The notes below the pieces were generated by a model that saw only the letters and a list, made by a program, of their open reading frames with translations, was not told the DNA's origin and did not search any database. Positions 31,472 to 40,087 of a DNA stretch of 40,568 nucleotides are shown one piece after another. The DNA comes from Halalkalibacter hemicellulosilyticusJCM 9152. Lineage in GTDB: Bacteria; Bacillota; Bacilli; Bacillales; Bacillaceae_D. Each line of letters starts with the position of its first letter. Positions within the stretch are counted from its first letter, which is position 1. Made by a program: the position numbers and the translations under genes. Location: NCBI RefSeq assembly GCF_000513115.1, contig NZ_BAUU01000036.1, forward strand, positions 1 to 40,568. The letters are read 5' to 3'.

Positions 31472-34400
31472 TTGATCCACATTACAGATGGGCAACAAGA
31501 TAACATAATTGGAGTTATTACACCTAGACACATCATTGATAATACGCACCGTCAATCGTTAAAAGATACGCTAGAAACGTTTGAGTTTACAACATTTGCA
31601 GATCAATCTTTTAGTGAGTATTTAGGCAAGCACAACCGTGTGATTATTCCTGCTGAGGATGAAGGGTATAAAGAGTTTGTCATTAACGAGTCGATTAAAC
31701 GACGGAATGCGGATGGATTAGAGGCAGAAGTCTATGCATCAGCAACATATCTATTGCTGAAAAAAGCAAAGGTCATTGATCCTCAAACACTGTCGGAATA
31801 TACACCGTCGATGTATCTAGGTTGGGCGTTAAACGGGACAGAGTGGCGACCTGGTATTGTCGAGGGAAGTGGCTACCGTACATTGATCATTGAATCTCAC
31901 ACAAATCCTTACGCATTTTTAAAACGAGTTGCTAATGAGTTTGATTTAGAGCTACGCTTTAGAGTCGAGACAAATGGTAATCGAGTAACCGGTCGTTATG
32001 TAGACTTGCTCGAACGTGTTGGGCAGTGGCAGGGGCGTGAGGTTGAGCTTGGTAAGGACTTGCAAGGTATTCGACGGATAGAAAAGACGGATAATATCTA
32101 CACAGCTTTGCGAGGTATTGGTCCAGCAGATGAAGACGGTACACGACTAGAAGTTTTAGTTGAAGATGAGGAAGCTCTGCAACGTTGGGGGCGTCCGAAT
32201 GAGCAAGGCGAATTGCAGCATTTAATAGATGTGTATGAGCTCAATCAGATCGTATGGAAATGACAGAGGAAGAGTTGATACAGTACACTCGCACCGAGCT
32301 TAACAAGCGTATTAATGAGGTGGTGGAGTACGAGGTTGATATTGCTGATCTAGAACATGTACCCGGTTTAGCTAACAAAAAGATACGCTTTGGTGACACG
32401 ATTAAGATCAAGGACACAAAGTTTAATCCTCCGCTTTATTTAGAAGCTCGCGTCCACACCCAAGAGCGCAATATCATCGATCAATCGCAAAAACGAGTCG
32501 AGCTTGGTGATTTTATCGAATATACCGAAGAAGAAGTGCAAGCGATTTGGCAACAGCTTCAGGCTGAAATACGACGTAAAGTCAGTATCGTAGATTTAAT
32601 CGAGTATACGTACGATAAGATCACGATTGATAATAAGGACGAGTACGTTTTTGAAGAAGGAAAAACATTTGCCGAGTTGATTGGTGTTGACGCTAAGGAT
32701 CATGCGGACATTGTAGCCATCGATGCGGAGAATAATGCGAAGATATATGCAGAAGATCGATCAGCAGAAGCGTTACTGGATGCGATGATTTATGCTGTCT
32801 CTCAAGAAGCCTACGACAATAAAATGCAAGAGATTGCTGATGATCTAGCCGATCGGACTACGATCGAGTATGTGGACGGTCAACTAGTCGATAAGGCAAA
32901 TGTAGGTGACGTGTACACGATCGAGGAGGTCGATACACGTCTATTAAACTATGTTGGTATCATCGAGTACGAGACGGATATGGATGGTGTGGTGCAAACA
33001 CTAAGCAACCATAATACGTTGATTGCTCAAAACGAGGAAGCGATTGGATTTAAAGCGAATCAAACGGACCTTGATGCTGTAGCGGATACGGTAAGCGATC
33101 ACTCAGCGCAAATGATTATTATGGCTGACGAGATTAGTCAGAGAGTGACTCGGACGGAGTTTAATAATTTGCAAATTGGTGCAAGAAACTTGTTATTAAA
33201 TTCCGGAGTTCCGATAGAGGGAACTGACTATCTGGTGGGACAATGGTCTTTATCAGAAGATTTTATAACAGGTGAAACCTACACAATGGTTTTGGAAGGT
33301 GATTGCGAAGAACCTCCAACTTTTAGAATTTGGCAAAATGGAGGAAGTAATGCGAGGTCGACATTTGAAAGGGTTGAGGGGACAAACTATTGGGTAGCGA
33401 GTTTTGTGTCAGTTGAAACCACAGAAGCAGGGAGGAGGTCAGTTAGGGTGTATTGTGCACCTAATAGCGCACCTAGTCCTTGGAATGTTGATTGGATTTG
33501 TCTCTATAGAGGGAATGTAAAACCTCCATTAGACTGGACACCAGCTCCAGAGGATATAGAGTATCGTATGTCCCACGCTGAAACGGAGATTATCCAAAAC
33601 GCTGAGGCGATTGAGTCAAGAGCTACTAGAACAGAGTTAGATGCTGTAGAAAGTAGAGTTTCGACGGCCGAGAGTAGTATTAGTCAGCAAGCGGAACAGA
33701 TTGAATTGAGGGTGACGAAAACGGAGTTTGTAGATAGTTTGTCAACTGTAAATGCTGGTAGTGGTGAATCGAGATTTGAGTCAATAGGACACTTAATATT
33801 TTCCGGTGGGATGGTGGAGCTACCCAATAGTTTAAGAGATGCTCTTGGTAATTCAGATGAAGCAACCATCGAAGCGTGGATAAAATTAGATAGCAATAGT
33901 CCTTCAACTGGCAATGCTGGATTATGGTCATTTACCGGACATAACGACTCAAACGGAAATTTATACCCATACAGTAATAGCAGAATCTATCTTAATACGT
34001 TTAGAACAAACAGAATAGGTCCAATTTATTATGATGAGTTTAACTTTGATTTGACAGATTGGCACTTGCTAACAGTTAGTACTAAAGAAGGTTCAAATGG
34101 CTGGAATGTTTATCTAAATGGAGTATTAATTAGATCAACTAGTGGTCAATCATCTATCAGTTTGGATTATGAGACTTTAATGTTTGGAAGAAATAGTAAC
34201 AGGACATTAAGAGGAAAAGTGGGGGAGTTTAGGTTATGGAGTAGTGCACTTTCTCAAGAGGAAGTAATTTCGAATATGAATAGGTCTTTTACTGCCATTC
34301 CTTCGAACATGCTTGGGTTATGGAGAAAGATGAACGATTCTGGCAACCTTCTAATTGACGAAACAGGCAATGGATACGATGGAATAGTAGTTGGTTCCGT

Positions 34401-35232
34401 CACTTACCAAGAATCCGTTGGTTTGCGCGTGACAAACGCAGAGTCAGAAATCACCCAACTAGCGACTGAGATAGACCTAAAAGTATCAGAAGATGACTTC
34501 AACGGAAACGAAATCATCGGACGTATCAACCTTACGTCGACCACCGCTCGGATACAAGCCGAAAACATTGAATTGGTGGGTGCTGTGTCGGTGTTATCGG
34601 ATATCACGGGGGATCTCGGTACGATTAATGCAGGGGATATTAACGGGGTTAATATATCAGGTAGTGAGTTTACATCAAGCTACTTTGATCCGAATGACAA
34701 TAGCGGTGAGCATATGTGGTTGAGTGAGGCTAGACTTGAAATGGCACGAATTTCTTCAGGGGGGGTACAAGAAGGAATTGTTTCTTACAGAGCGACAGGA
34801 ATTTCTTTTCAATCATCACCGCAAGTGCCGGAATTTGAAATAGATGCTTTTCGTGTGAAGTTTACAGGAGATGTTTTAGTTGACGGAGGTTCTGTTGAAT
34901 CAATCGTTAGCCAAGGGTCAAACGCTGACGGAAGGTGGATACGTTACAGTAGCGGTAAACAAGAGGTGTGGTGTAATCCGGTGAGTATGAATGCAACTGT
35001 GTCCAGTGGAAATATATTTAGGTCAGATACAGAGTTTGTAAGTTTTCCACAGTCGTTTAATACGAATTTTCCAATTGCAGTAAGTACCCATACGACTAGT
35101 AATTTAAGATGGGCGGACGTTGCAGGGACTCCGGGAGCAAATAGTGTCTCTATACGTCAATGGTCGAGTATTAGCGGAAGTAGTAACTTATCAACTTTTG
35201 TTTATGCAGTAGGATTTTGGAGGTCACCATAA
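31472..35232 (+). pseudogene. tail-tip protein: endopeptidase-type Tal with lectin-like modules, single-base frameshift
   Basis: Would be 1253 residues. The N-terminal about 350 residues are the prophage endopeptidase tail / Tal fold (MIHITDGQQDNIIGVI, LKDTLETFEFTTFADQSF). The frame breaks at 32240: VYELNQIVWK then stop, whereas the next frame carries on RMEMTEEELIQYTRTELNKR. Restoring one C (GAGCTC to GAGCCTC) gives VYEPQSDRMEM. The rest has repeats of IxxRVTRTEF / VTKTEF type coiled coil. A beta domain covers about 33160-33550, and a LamG-like lectin domain 33760-34410 (IEAWIKLDSNSPSTGN, WNVYLNGVLIRS, KVGEFRLWSSAL). A C-terminal lectin-like end (FPIAVSTHTTSNLRW) follows. It is the likely receptor-binding protein. 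TTG 31472 follows AAAGGAG. Confidence 0.85.
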
Positions 35233-35255
35233 TTTCAAAAAGGAGAGGTTTTCTG

Positions 35256-35438
35256 ATGAAACAACAATTAAACTATGATTTTAAAGAGGTACAAGCCAAG
35301 CTTGCGAACAAAATCGCTATCCTAGAGGTTCAATTGGCTACTGAACAAGCTGCTAAACAAGCGGTGATTAAGTATGCTGAGGAGTTGGAGAAACAAGTTG
35401 AGGATTTAACTACGAAAGAGGAGAGTGACGCGCAATGA
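35256..35438 (+). CDS. small coiled-coil protein
   Basis: 60 residues (MKQQLNYDFKEVQAKLANKI), a single heptad-rich helix rich in Ala, Gln, Glu and Lys. It directly follows the tail-tip gene, where small chaperone-like or tail fibre accessory proteins are common. Good site AAAGGAGAGG. The stop overlaps the next ATG (ATGA). Confidence 0.7.
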   Translation: MKQQLNYDFKEVQAKLANKIAILEVQLATEQAAKQAVIKYAEELEKQVEDLTTKEESDAQ

Positions 35439-35683
35439 ACTTTGAAGTCCGATCAGTAAATACGAGGTATAGTGACGGGGAAATGGTAAGTGTACAGGTT
35501 TCCTATGCAGCAAGGAATAGTGATAGGTCTGTAAGTGCGAGTGGGAATCTCGTTTTGTCGGCAGAGGAATATGAGGGGAACGAGTCGATTGCCCAATTAG
35601 AGGAGATTGCGAAAGATCATTTATTAGAGGAAATCAATAAAGATTTTGAGGGAGAAATAGAGGAAGAAACAGAAGTCGAGTAA
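35435..35683 (+). CDS. phage protein, unknown function
   Basis: 82 residues (MNFEVRSVNTRYSDGEMVSV). A short beta-rich part with YAARNSDRSVSASGNLVLSA is followed by an acidic helix ending EIEEETEVE. Short proteins of this type appear before holin genes in Bacillus phages; role unknown. It is followed by a strong terminator. Confidence 0.68.
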   Translation: MNFEVRSVNTRYSDGEMVSVQVSYAARNSDRSVSASGNLVLSAEEYEGNESIAQLEEIAKDHLLEEINKDFEGEIEEETEVE

Positions 35684-35709
35684 GGCTTTTTTATTTTGGT
35701 CAAAAAACG

Positions 35710-35736
35710 GAGCTGGCACTTGTGCTAGCTCTTTTT
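35710..35736 (+). terminator. rho-independent terminator between tail and lysis genes
   Basis: GAGCTGGC (35710-35717) pairs with GCTAGCTC (35724-35731) with one G-U pair, followed by TTTTT. It separates the structural operon from the holin and endolysin, so the lysis genes may have separate timing. Confidence 0.75.
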
Positions 35737-35760
35737 ATATTAAAGGAGATGGAAATTTTG

Positions 35761-36210
35761 ATGAATATTAACTTGGAACACTTAGAAGTCGTAAGAATGT
35801 ACTTATTTGGAGATGTGAAGTTTTTACATTTGCTACTTTTGCTGATGGCATTAGACATTTTAACAGGTGTCTTTAAAGCCATTAAAAAAGGTAATCTGTG
35901 GAGTCGTAAAAGTCTTTTTGGTTATGCGCGTAAGTTAATGATTTTGGTCGTGATCATCTTGGCCAATGTAGTGGATCAAATATTAGGGATGGGCGGTGCA
36001 ATTACTTACGCAACCGTTCTTTTTTATATTGCAAATGAAGGATTATCCATTTTAGAAAACATGGCTGAAATTGATGTATTAGTTCCAGCCACTTTAGCTG
36101 AAAAATTGAAAGTGATGGAATCGAAGAAGAGTCCGACCTTAACACAGGAAATTAAAAAAGAAGTCATTGGATCAGATGTGGATGAAAAATTGAAGGGGGA
36201 GGATCAATAA
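35761..36210 (+). CDS. phage holin (toxin secretion/phage lysis family)
   Basis: 149 residues. Three hydrophobic segments (FLHLLLLLMALDILTGVF; LMILVVIILANVVDQILGM; ITYATVLFYIANEGLSIL) and the motif ALDILTGVFKAIKKG with SRKSLFGYARK are characteristic of the Holin_4/TcdE-type family. It forms membrane lesions that let endolysin reach the wall. The tail is acidic. The start ATG 35761 follows AAAGGAG; the open frame upstream lacks a site. Its stop overlaps the endolysin ATG. Confidence 0.9.
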   Translation: MNINLEHLEVVRMYLFGDVKFLHLLLLLMALDILTGVFKAIKKGNLWSRKSLFGYARKLMILVVIILANVVDQILGMGGAITYATVLFYIANEGLSILENMAEIDVLVPATLAEKLKVMESKKSPTLTQEIKKEVIGSDVDEKLKGEDQ

Positions 36211-37088
36211 TGAGTACATTTATTTGGCCGACAGACACAAAACGAATCACGAGTGGGTTTAGAACATCGAGCAGACCGGATCACCACGGTATCGATATTG
36301 CGGAAGCAGGAGCACGACCGATCTTTGCTGTAGCAAACGGCACTGTATCACGATCATATGTATCAGAGAGTTATGGAGAGGTTATTTTTATCACGCATCA
36401 GGTCAATGGACAAACGTGGGAAACGGTCTATGCTCATTTGCGTACTGGATCACGAGGTTTTTCAGTTGGACAAACCGTTCGCAAGGGTCAGCAAATTGGA
36501 ATCATGGGCAACACTGGTCGATCTTTTGGGCAGCATCTACATTTTGAGTTACATCGTGGACGATGGAACATTGAAAAGTCAAATGCTGTGAATCCTGTTG
36601 ATTACTTGGAGAAAAATCTCACTCCTTCGACCTCATCTAATGTTTTACGTAAAGGTGATAGTGGAGTTGCTGTAAAAGAACTTCAAGAAGAGCTAATATC
36701 ATTGGGATATGATTTAGGTAGATGGGGTGCTGATGGGAAGTTTGGTGACGCTACTGAAAAAGCAGTAAGAGCTTTCCAAAAAGATGCACGTATTAAAGTA
36801 GATGGCGTACCTGGACCACAAACGTTCTCTGCACTTGAAAAAGCTTTATCTAAAAAACAATCAAAGACATTATATCTTCCTGGTAGTGCTGCGTCATGGA
36901 GAGTGTATCCATTAGACAAAGCTCCAACGGTAGGTAATGAAAGTGGACGATTAAACCCTGCTAAGTTTGGTGGATTGTCCTATGAAATTTTAGATAATCC
37001 TCAAGCTCACGTTTATACTATTCAGACAAGAGACTTTGGTAAAGTTAACATTTACGCTGGGCCAGATACGTCAGCAACAATTAAGTAA
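36210..37088 (+). CDS. endolysin: M23 peptidase with peptidoglycan-binding and SH3-like domains
   Basis: 292 residues. The N-terminal M23 metallopeptidase (residues 5-135) carries zinc motifs HxxxD in HHGID (25-29) and HxH in GQHLHFEL (about 108-115), so it cuts peptide cross-bridges or stems of peptidoglycan. A peptidoglycan-binding repeat follows at about 146-205 (LRKGDSGVAVKELQEELISL, GWGADGKFGDATEKAVRAFQ-like region). The C-terminal 80 residues look SH3/SPOR-like (SASWRVYPLDKAPTVG). It overlaps the holin stop, forming a lysis cassette. It has no signal peptide, so release depends on the holin. Confidence 0.9.
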   Translation: MSTFIWPTDTKRITSGFRTSSRPDHHGIDIAEAGARPIFAVANGTVSRSYVSESYGEVIFITHQVNGQTWETVYAHLRTGSRGFSVGQTVRKGQQIGIMGNTGRSFGQHLHFELHRGRWNIEKSNAVNPVDYLEKNLTPSTSSNVLRKGDSGVAVKELQEELISLGYDLGRWGADGKFGDATEKAVRAFQKDARIKVDGVPGPQTFSALEKALSKKQSKTLYLPGSAASWRVYPLDKAPTVGNESGRLNPAKFGGLSYEILDNPQAHVYTIQTRDFGKVNIYAGPDTSATIK

Positions 37089-37097
37089 ATAAAAAAT

Positions 37098-37119
37098 AGC
37101 CCTCACGCTTGTGGGGGCT
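37098..37119. terminator. bidirectional terminator hairpin after endolysin
   Basis: AGCCCTCAC (37098-37106), GCTT loop, GTGGGGGCT (37111-37119) with one G-U pair. Read on the minus strand it is followed by a clear T-run, so it best serves the minus-strand HTH gene ending at 37103; the plus strand lacks a good T-run. Confidence 0.6.
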
Positions 37120-37302
37120 TAATACTATCTTTATGTAGATCATAAAACTCAACAAGTTTTAACGCTGTATCTAATGTAATCCTCCAATGTTAATCTTTCC
37201 TTGTCTCATCCTCGAAATGGTACTTTGCTGAATTCCTGTCTCCTTACTAATGATGTAGGATTTAATATCAGAATCCAGTAACAGCCTTATTTTTTCTTTC
37301 AT
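37103..37302 (-). pseudogene. small HTH protein, single-base frameshift
   Basis: The minus strand begins MKEKIRLLLDSDIKSYIISK, then ETGIQQSTISRMRQGKINIG, and stops at 37171. In another frame the family ending (TLDTALKLVEFYDLHKD) continues to a stop at 37103. Adding one A near 37177 (TTACA to TTAACA) restores a 66-residue Xre-like HTH protein of a type common in Bacillus and its phages (ETGI-x-Q-STISR is the recognition helix). A ribosome site AAGGT precedes the ATG. Possibly a regulator of the adjacent cargo genes. Confidence 0.75.
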
Positions 37303-37449
37303 GTTCAGACCTTCTTTTCTTTTTCTTTTATTATTGTAATTTTGCTGGAATTATATCCTTTGATGCCTATGTTTACTAATATATCGGATGAAATTCATAT
37401 AAATAAAATGAAATTATTTACAACAAAACTATTCCTCTTTGAGGTTAGG

Positions 37450-37460
37450 TATGGTATAAT
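37450..37460 (+). promoter_or_regulatory. extended -10 promoter of the small membrane protein
   Basis: TATGGTATAAT is a perfect extended -10 (TRTGnTATAAT) about 32 bases before the ATG at 37492. The -35 is weak, as usual for this promoter type. Confidence 0.6.
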
Positions 37461-37491
37461 AAAGATAGATCAAAGGAAAGGAGGGGAAAAC

Positions 37492-37593
37492 ATGCTAGAC
37501 GAAATAGAAAAAGTCCTTCGAGTCATCTTCTACATCGCTTCGGTTAGTTGGATAACCAAGCAGTGGTTAGACAAAGATGACAAGAAAGACTAA
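37492..37593 (+). CDS. 33-residue single-pass membrane peptide
   Basis: MLDEIEKVLRVIFYIASVSW followed by ITKQWLDKDDKKD. One hydrophobic helix flanked by charge, with a very strong AAGGAGGGG site and its own extended -10 promoter. The following hairpin GAGGGGC-TTT-GCCCCTC (37599-37615) may terminate. Layout is like small membrane toxins or holin-like peptides of Bacillus prophages, but no antisense RNA partner could be identified. Confidence 0.65.
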   Translation: MLDEIEKVLRVIFYIASVSWITKQWLDKDDKKD

Positions 37594-37598
37594 GACAA

Positions 37599-37615
37599 GA
37601 GGGGCTTTGCCCCTC
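37599..37615 (+). terminator. hairpin after the 33-residue gene
   Basis: Perfect 7-base stem GAGGGGC / GCCCCTC with loop TTT directly after the stop codon. It has no immediate T-run but is followed by T/A-rich sequence. A terminator or mRNA-stabilising hairpin. Confidence 0.5.
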
Positions 37616-37650
37616 ACCCTATTTCTATTATACACGTTTAGCATAAAAAT

Positions 37651-37800
37651 ATGAAGAGACTAACTTTTGGTACCATCATTGTCACTTTTGGTTTGATCAT
37701 TTCACAGGCGTTTTACAGTAATATCTTTACGACTCTTTTGACCATTGCTGGTATTATTACGAGCATTGTCTTGATCATGAAGAGTTGGAGAAAGGGGTAG
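37651..37800 (+). CDS. 49-residue membrane protein
   Basis: MKRLTFGTIIVTFGLIISQA then two hydrophobic stretches separated by FYSNIF, ending MKSWRKG; two membrane segments. No ribosome site is visible before the ATG, so it could be translated weakly or from a leaderless message. Its stop almost touches the ATG of the next gene (37803). Similar two-pass small proteins often precede excisionase-like genes in Bacillus elements, but function is unknown. Confidence 0.55.
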   Translation: MKRLTFGTIIVTFGLIISQAFYSNIFTTLLTIAGIITSIVLIMKSWRKG

Positions 37801-37802
37801 TC

Positions 37803-38036
37803 ATGCATCATTTTTCTAATGAAAAGGAGCTTATTGACTTCTTAGAAAAAGAATTGGTATCTGTGACGGAAGCAGCGGAAATATTAGAACTGACAACGCG
37901 ACGTGTAAACCGGTTGGAGAAGGATGGGAAGTTGAGAGCGGTAAAAGAAAAACCAAAACTGTTTTTACGTTCAGCCGTGGAACGAAAGAAAAAAGAGCTT
38001 GAGGAGCTCCGCAAAAAGTACCGTCCGTATGATTGA
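37803..38036 (+). CDS. excisionase-like winged-HTH DNA-binding protein
   Basis: 77 residues. MHHFSNEKELIDFLEKELVS leads into a MerR/excisionase-type winged helix (VTEAAEILELTTRRVNRLEK, then DGKLRAVKEKPKLFLRSAV), followed by a basic helix. Such proteins act as directionality factors or small regulators. Its place far from the serine integrase makes an excisionase role uncertain. Site AAAGGGG; ATG 37803 is the first with good spacing. A strong terminator follows. Confidence 0.7.
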   Translation: MHHFSNEKELIDFLEKELVSVTEAAEILELTTRRVNRLEKDGKLRAVKEKPKLFLRSAVERKKKELEELRKKYRPYD

Positions 38037-38068
38037 AAAGAGCCCTTCACTTGTGTGAGGGGCTTTTA
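38037..38068 (+). terminator. rho-independent terminator
   Basis: AGCCCTTCAC (38041-38050), TTGT loop, GTGAGGGGCT (38055-38064) with one G-U pair. A-rich before and T-rich after (AAAAG... TTTTATT). It separates the excisionase-like gene from the hydrolase unit. Confidence 0.8.
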
Positions 38069-38158
38069 TTGTATTTTGATAAATTGTAAAAATTAAGAAG
38101 GGAAATGAGGGATTGTGTCGAATAGGTTCAGTAAAATTAAATTATTGAGGTGAGTTCA

Positions 38159-39448
38159 TTGACTGCTCAAATAGCAATTCTTAATAAGCACGGTATAGCT
38201 TTGGCTACAGATAGTGCAGTAACTATTTCAGGAGATGTAAATGAAAATAAAAAAGTATATAATAGTGCTAATAAACTATTTTCGCTTTCTACAAAAAATC
38301 CAGTAGGAATTATGATATATGGTACTGCACAATTTATGAATGTACCTTGGGAAACGATCATAAAATCGTATAGAAGTTATCTTGGAGACAGAACATTTGA
38401 TTATTTAGAGGATTATTGTAATGATTTTGTGGAATACATAAAAACGAGTGATTTACTCATTGATAATTATCCTTATGATGTTATGTTAAATAAAACATTA
38501 TCAACGTACCTAACAATTATATTGAATCAGGTTAATAAAAAGTTACGGCAAATTGAAGAAAAACATAGAACAGACCAAACAATTTCTGAATTAATCTATA
38601 GCGAAGCTAATTCTACTTTAAAAAAATTAGGGAATGTAAAATATATTGATGGCTTCAATAAAGGTTTTATTGAAACATTATTAGAGGAAAAAGAGGATTT
38701 GTTGAATAATGTAATTGATGAAAATATTTATATCGAAGTAACGAGTGATTTGCGGATATTATTAAATAATCTTTTAGGAACGTTATTAGCAAAAGATTTT
38801 TTCTCAAGTATATCAACTGGGGTAGTAATAGCAGGATATGGAGTTAAAGAAATATTTCCGAGATTAAATGAATATAAATTTGAAGGGATTTTTCTATCTA
38901 AATTAAAATACAAGTTGCATTCATCAGTTAAGATAGGTTCACATGTAACTACGGAAACGCCAACTGCTTCAATAAAAGCATTCGCTCAAAGGGAAATGGT
39001 ACACACTTTTTTATCTGGTAGTGATTCAAGTATAATAAATCAGATTTTAGGTTCTGTTTACGATATATTAAAAAACGTATACCCATCTGTTTTAGAGGAA
39101 AAATTAGGAGTAGAATTAAATGAGGAAATGAAAGATCAGCTAAAAGGCATCTCTAGTTCAATCCACAGGGAAATAAGTAATAATGTCCAAACGTACCAGC
39201 GGAAAAATTTTAGCATGCCAATACTTGATACGGTTCAGTTAATGCCAAAGGAGGAAATGGGAGTCGTAGCAGAAACATTGCTAAACTTAGCATCGCTTAA
39301 AAAGAGAGTGACACTGGAAACTGAGTCAGTTGGCGGTCCTATAGATGTTGCAATTATATCTAAAACTGACGGCTTTATATGGATTAAAAGAAAGCACTAC
39401 TTTAATCCAGAATTAAATTATAGATATTTTAACAATAATAATTCTTAA
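38159..39448 (+). CDS. proteasome-like Ntn hydrolase (N-terminal threonine)
   Basis: 429 residues. From the TTG start (7 bases after GAGGTG) the protein reads M-T-AQIAILNKHGIALATDSA. After Met removal, Thr becomes residue 1, Asp falls exactly at position 17 in ATDSAVT, and a Lys follows in NSANKLFSLS. This is the Thr1/Asp17/Lys33 arrangement of proteasome beta subunits and HslV (Lys is at about 38, after a short insertion). A later ISTGVVIAGYG and C-terminal VGGPIDVAIISKTDGFIWIK look like further strands of the same fold, with a helical insertion of about 130 residues between. It presumably cleaves a peptide or amide; the substrate is unknown. It is not the host HslV or Anbu. A GTG at 38150 would hide the Thr. 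Confidence 0.72.
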   Translation: MTAQIAILNKHGIALATDSAVTISGDVNENKKVYNSANKLFSLSTKNPVGIMIYGTAQFMNVPWETIIKSYRSYLGDRTFDYLEDYCNDFVEYIKTSDLLIDNYPYDVMLNKTLSTYLTIILNQVNKKLRQIEEKHRTDQTISELIYSEANSTLKKLGNVKYIDGFNKGFIETLLEEKEDLLNNVIDENIYIEVTSDLRILLNNLLGTLLAKDFFSSISTGVVIAGYGVKEIFPRLNEYKFEGIFLSKLKYKLHSSVKIGSHVTTETPTASIKAFAQREMVHTFLSGSDSSIINQILGSVYDILKNVYPSVLEEKLGVELNEEMKDQLKGISSSIHREISNNVQTYQRKNFSMPILDTVQLMPKEEMGVVAETLLNLASLKKRVTLETESVGGPIDVAIISKTDGFIWIKRKHYFNPELNYRYFNNNNS

Positions 39449-39464
39449 AAGGAGGCGTTATATT

Positions 39465-39629
39465 GTGTTAATGGCCACGTATAATGATTTGTTTAATACT
39501 GATAAAGACTTAGGGGATTTCGAAAAGAAAGAAGATACAGAATTAAAAGAACAGATATTAAAAAGTATTAAAGAAGTAATTGATAATGAAAAGGAGCAAA
39601 ATAAAAATTCTGATCGAAGAAGCCCCTGA
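39465..39629 (+). CDS. small acidic partner of the Ntn hydrolase
   Basis: 54 residues, GTG start (MLMATYNDLFNTDKDLGDFE), 9 bases after GGAGG and only 16 bases after the hydrolase stop. Highly charged, mostly helical, and acidic then Lys-rich (KEQILKSIKEVIDNEKE). Not recognised. Close coupling suggests it works with the hydrolase as a regulator, adaptor or substrate. The stop lies inside the left arm of the following hairpin. Confidence 0.62.
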   Translation: MLMATYNDLFNTDKDLGDFEKKEDTELKEQILKSIKEVIDNEKEQNKNSDRRSP

Positions 39630-39648
39630 TTTTTACCTTAGGGGCTTC
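39619..39648. terminator. perfect hairpin between convergent genes
   Basis: GAAGCCCCT (39619-39627) and AGGGGCTTC (39640-39648) form a perfect 9-base stem with a 12-base T-rich loop, 10 bases before the end of the minus-strand YolD gene. It likely terminates both the hydrolase unit and the convergent YolD transcript. Confidence 0.7.
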
Positions 39649-39657
39649 ACTACTATT

Positions 39658-39990
39658 TTATACTCTTTCAACACTCATCAAACAATCAACCTTAATCGTT
39701 AAAATATCATCCTCTGTACGCAATTTTATATATTTCTCGTATCGATCCACCCGCTCCACTACACCAACGACCTCACAAAAGTCCCCATCTTCCCAATAAA
39801 TCACATTAACTTCTAACTCGTGCTTAAGGCTATCCATGACCACATGACCAATCTCCATTAGTTCCTGTTCATCCAGTGTAGGCTTAGATATTTTGTCTTG
39901 TGCTTCCCGCCATTGTTTCAGAGCAGCAGTGTGTTCTGGAAGCACAAACTTCATTTCCCACAATTTATTGCCTCTTTGTAATTTTTCCAT
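39658..39990 (-). CDS. YolD-like protein (SOS-linked)
   Basis: 110 residues. The YolD family core is RGNKLWEMKFVLPEHTAALK, then PTLDEQELMEIGHVVMDSLK and a beta region (VNVIYWEDGDFCEVVGVVER). YolD-like proteins are usually coded beside Y-family translesion polymerases (UvrX) in Bacillus prophages. ATG at 39988-39990 follows GAGGTG. The divergent promoter carries a LexA-box-like site, so expression should rise with DNA damage. No polymerase gene is seen on this side within the window. Confidence 0.85.
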   Translation of the reverse strand: MEKLQRGNKLWEMKFVLPEHTAALKQWREAQDKISKPTLDEQELMEIGHVVMDSLKHELEVNVIYWEDGDFCEVVGVVERVDRYEKYIKLRTEDDILTIKVDCLMSVERV

Positions 39991-40007
39991 GTGATCACCT
40001 CACTCAT

Positions 40008-40067
40008 ATTATATACAAACATTTGTTCTTATTTCAAGTTGATTAGGAACTAATGTTCGTATATAAT
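40008..40067. promoter_or_regulatory. back-to-back SOS promoters with LexA (DinR) boxes
   Basis: Rightward: TTGATT (40039-40044), 17-base spacer, TATAAT (40062-40067), with GGAACTAATGTTCG (40046-40059) inside the spacer; this matches the Bacillus LexA box CGAAC-N4-GTTCG at all but one position. Leftward (minus strand): TTGAAA (40037-40032), 18-base spacer, TATAAT (40013-40008), with CAAACATTTGTTCT (40016-40029) inside, two mismatches. LexA should repress both genes. Confidence 0.85.
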
Positions 40068-40087
40068 GAGTGTGAGGTGAACATACT

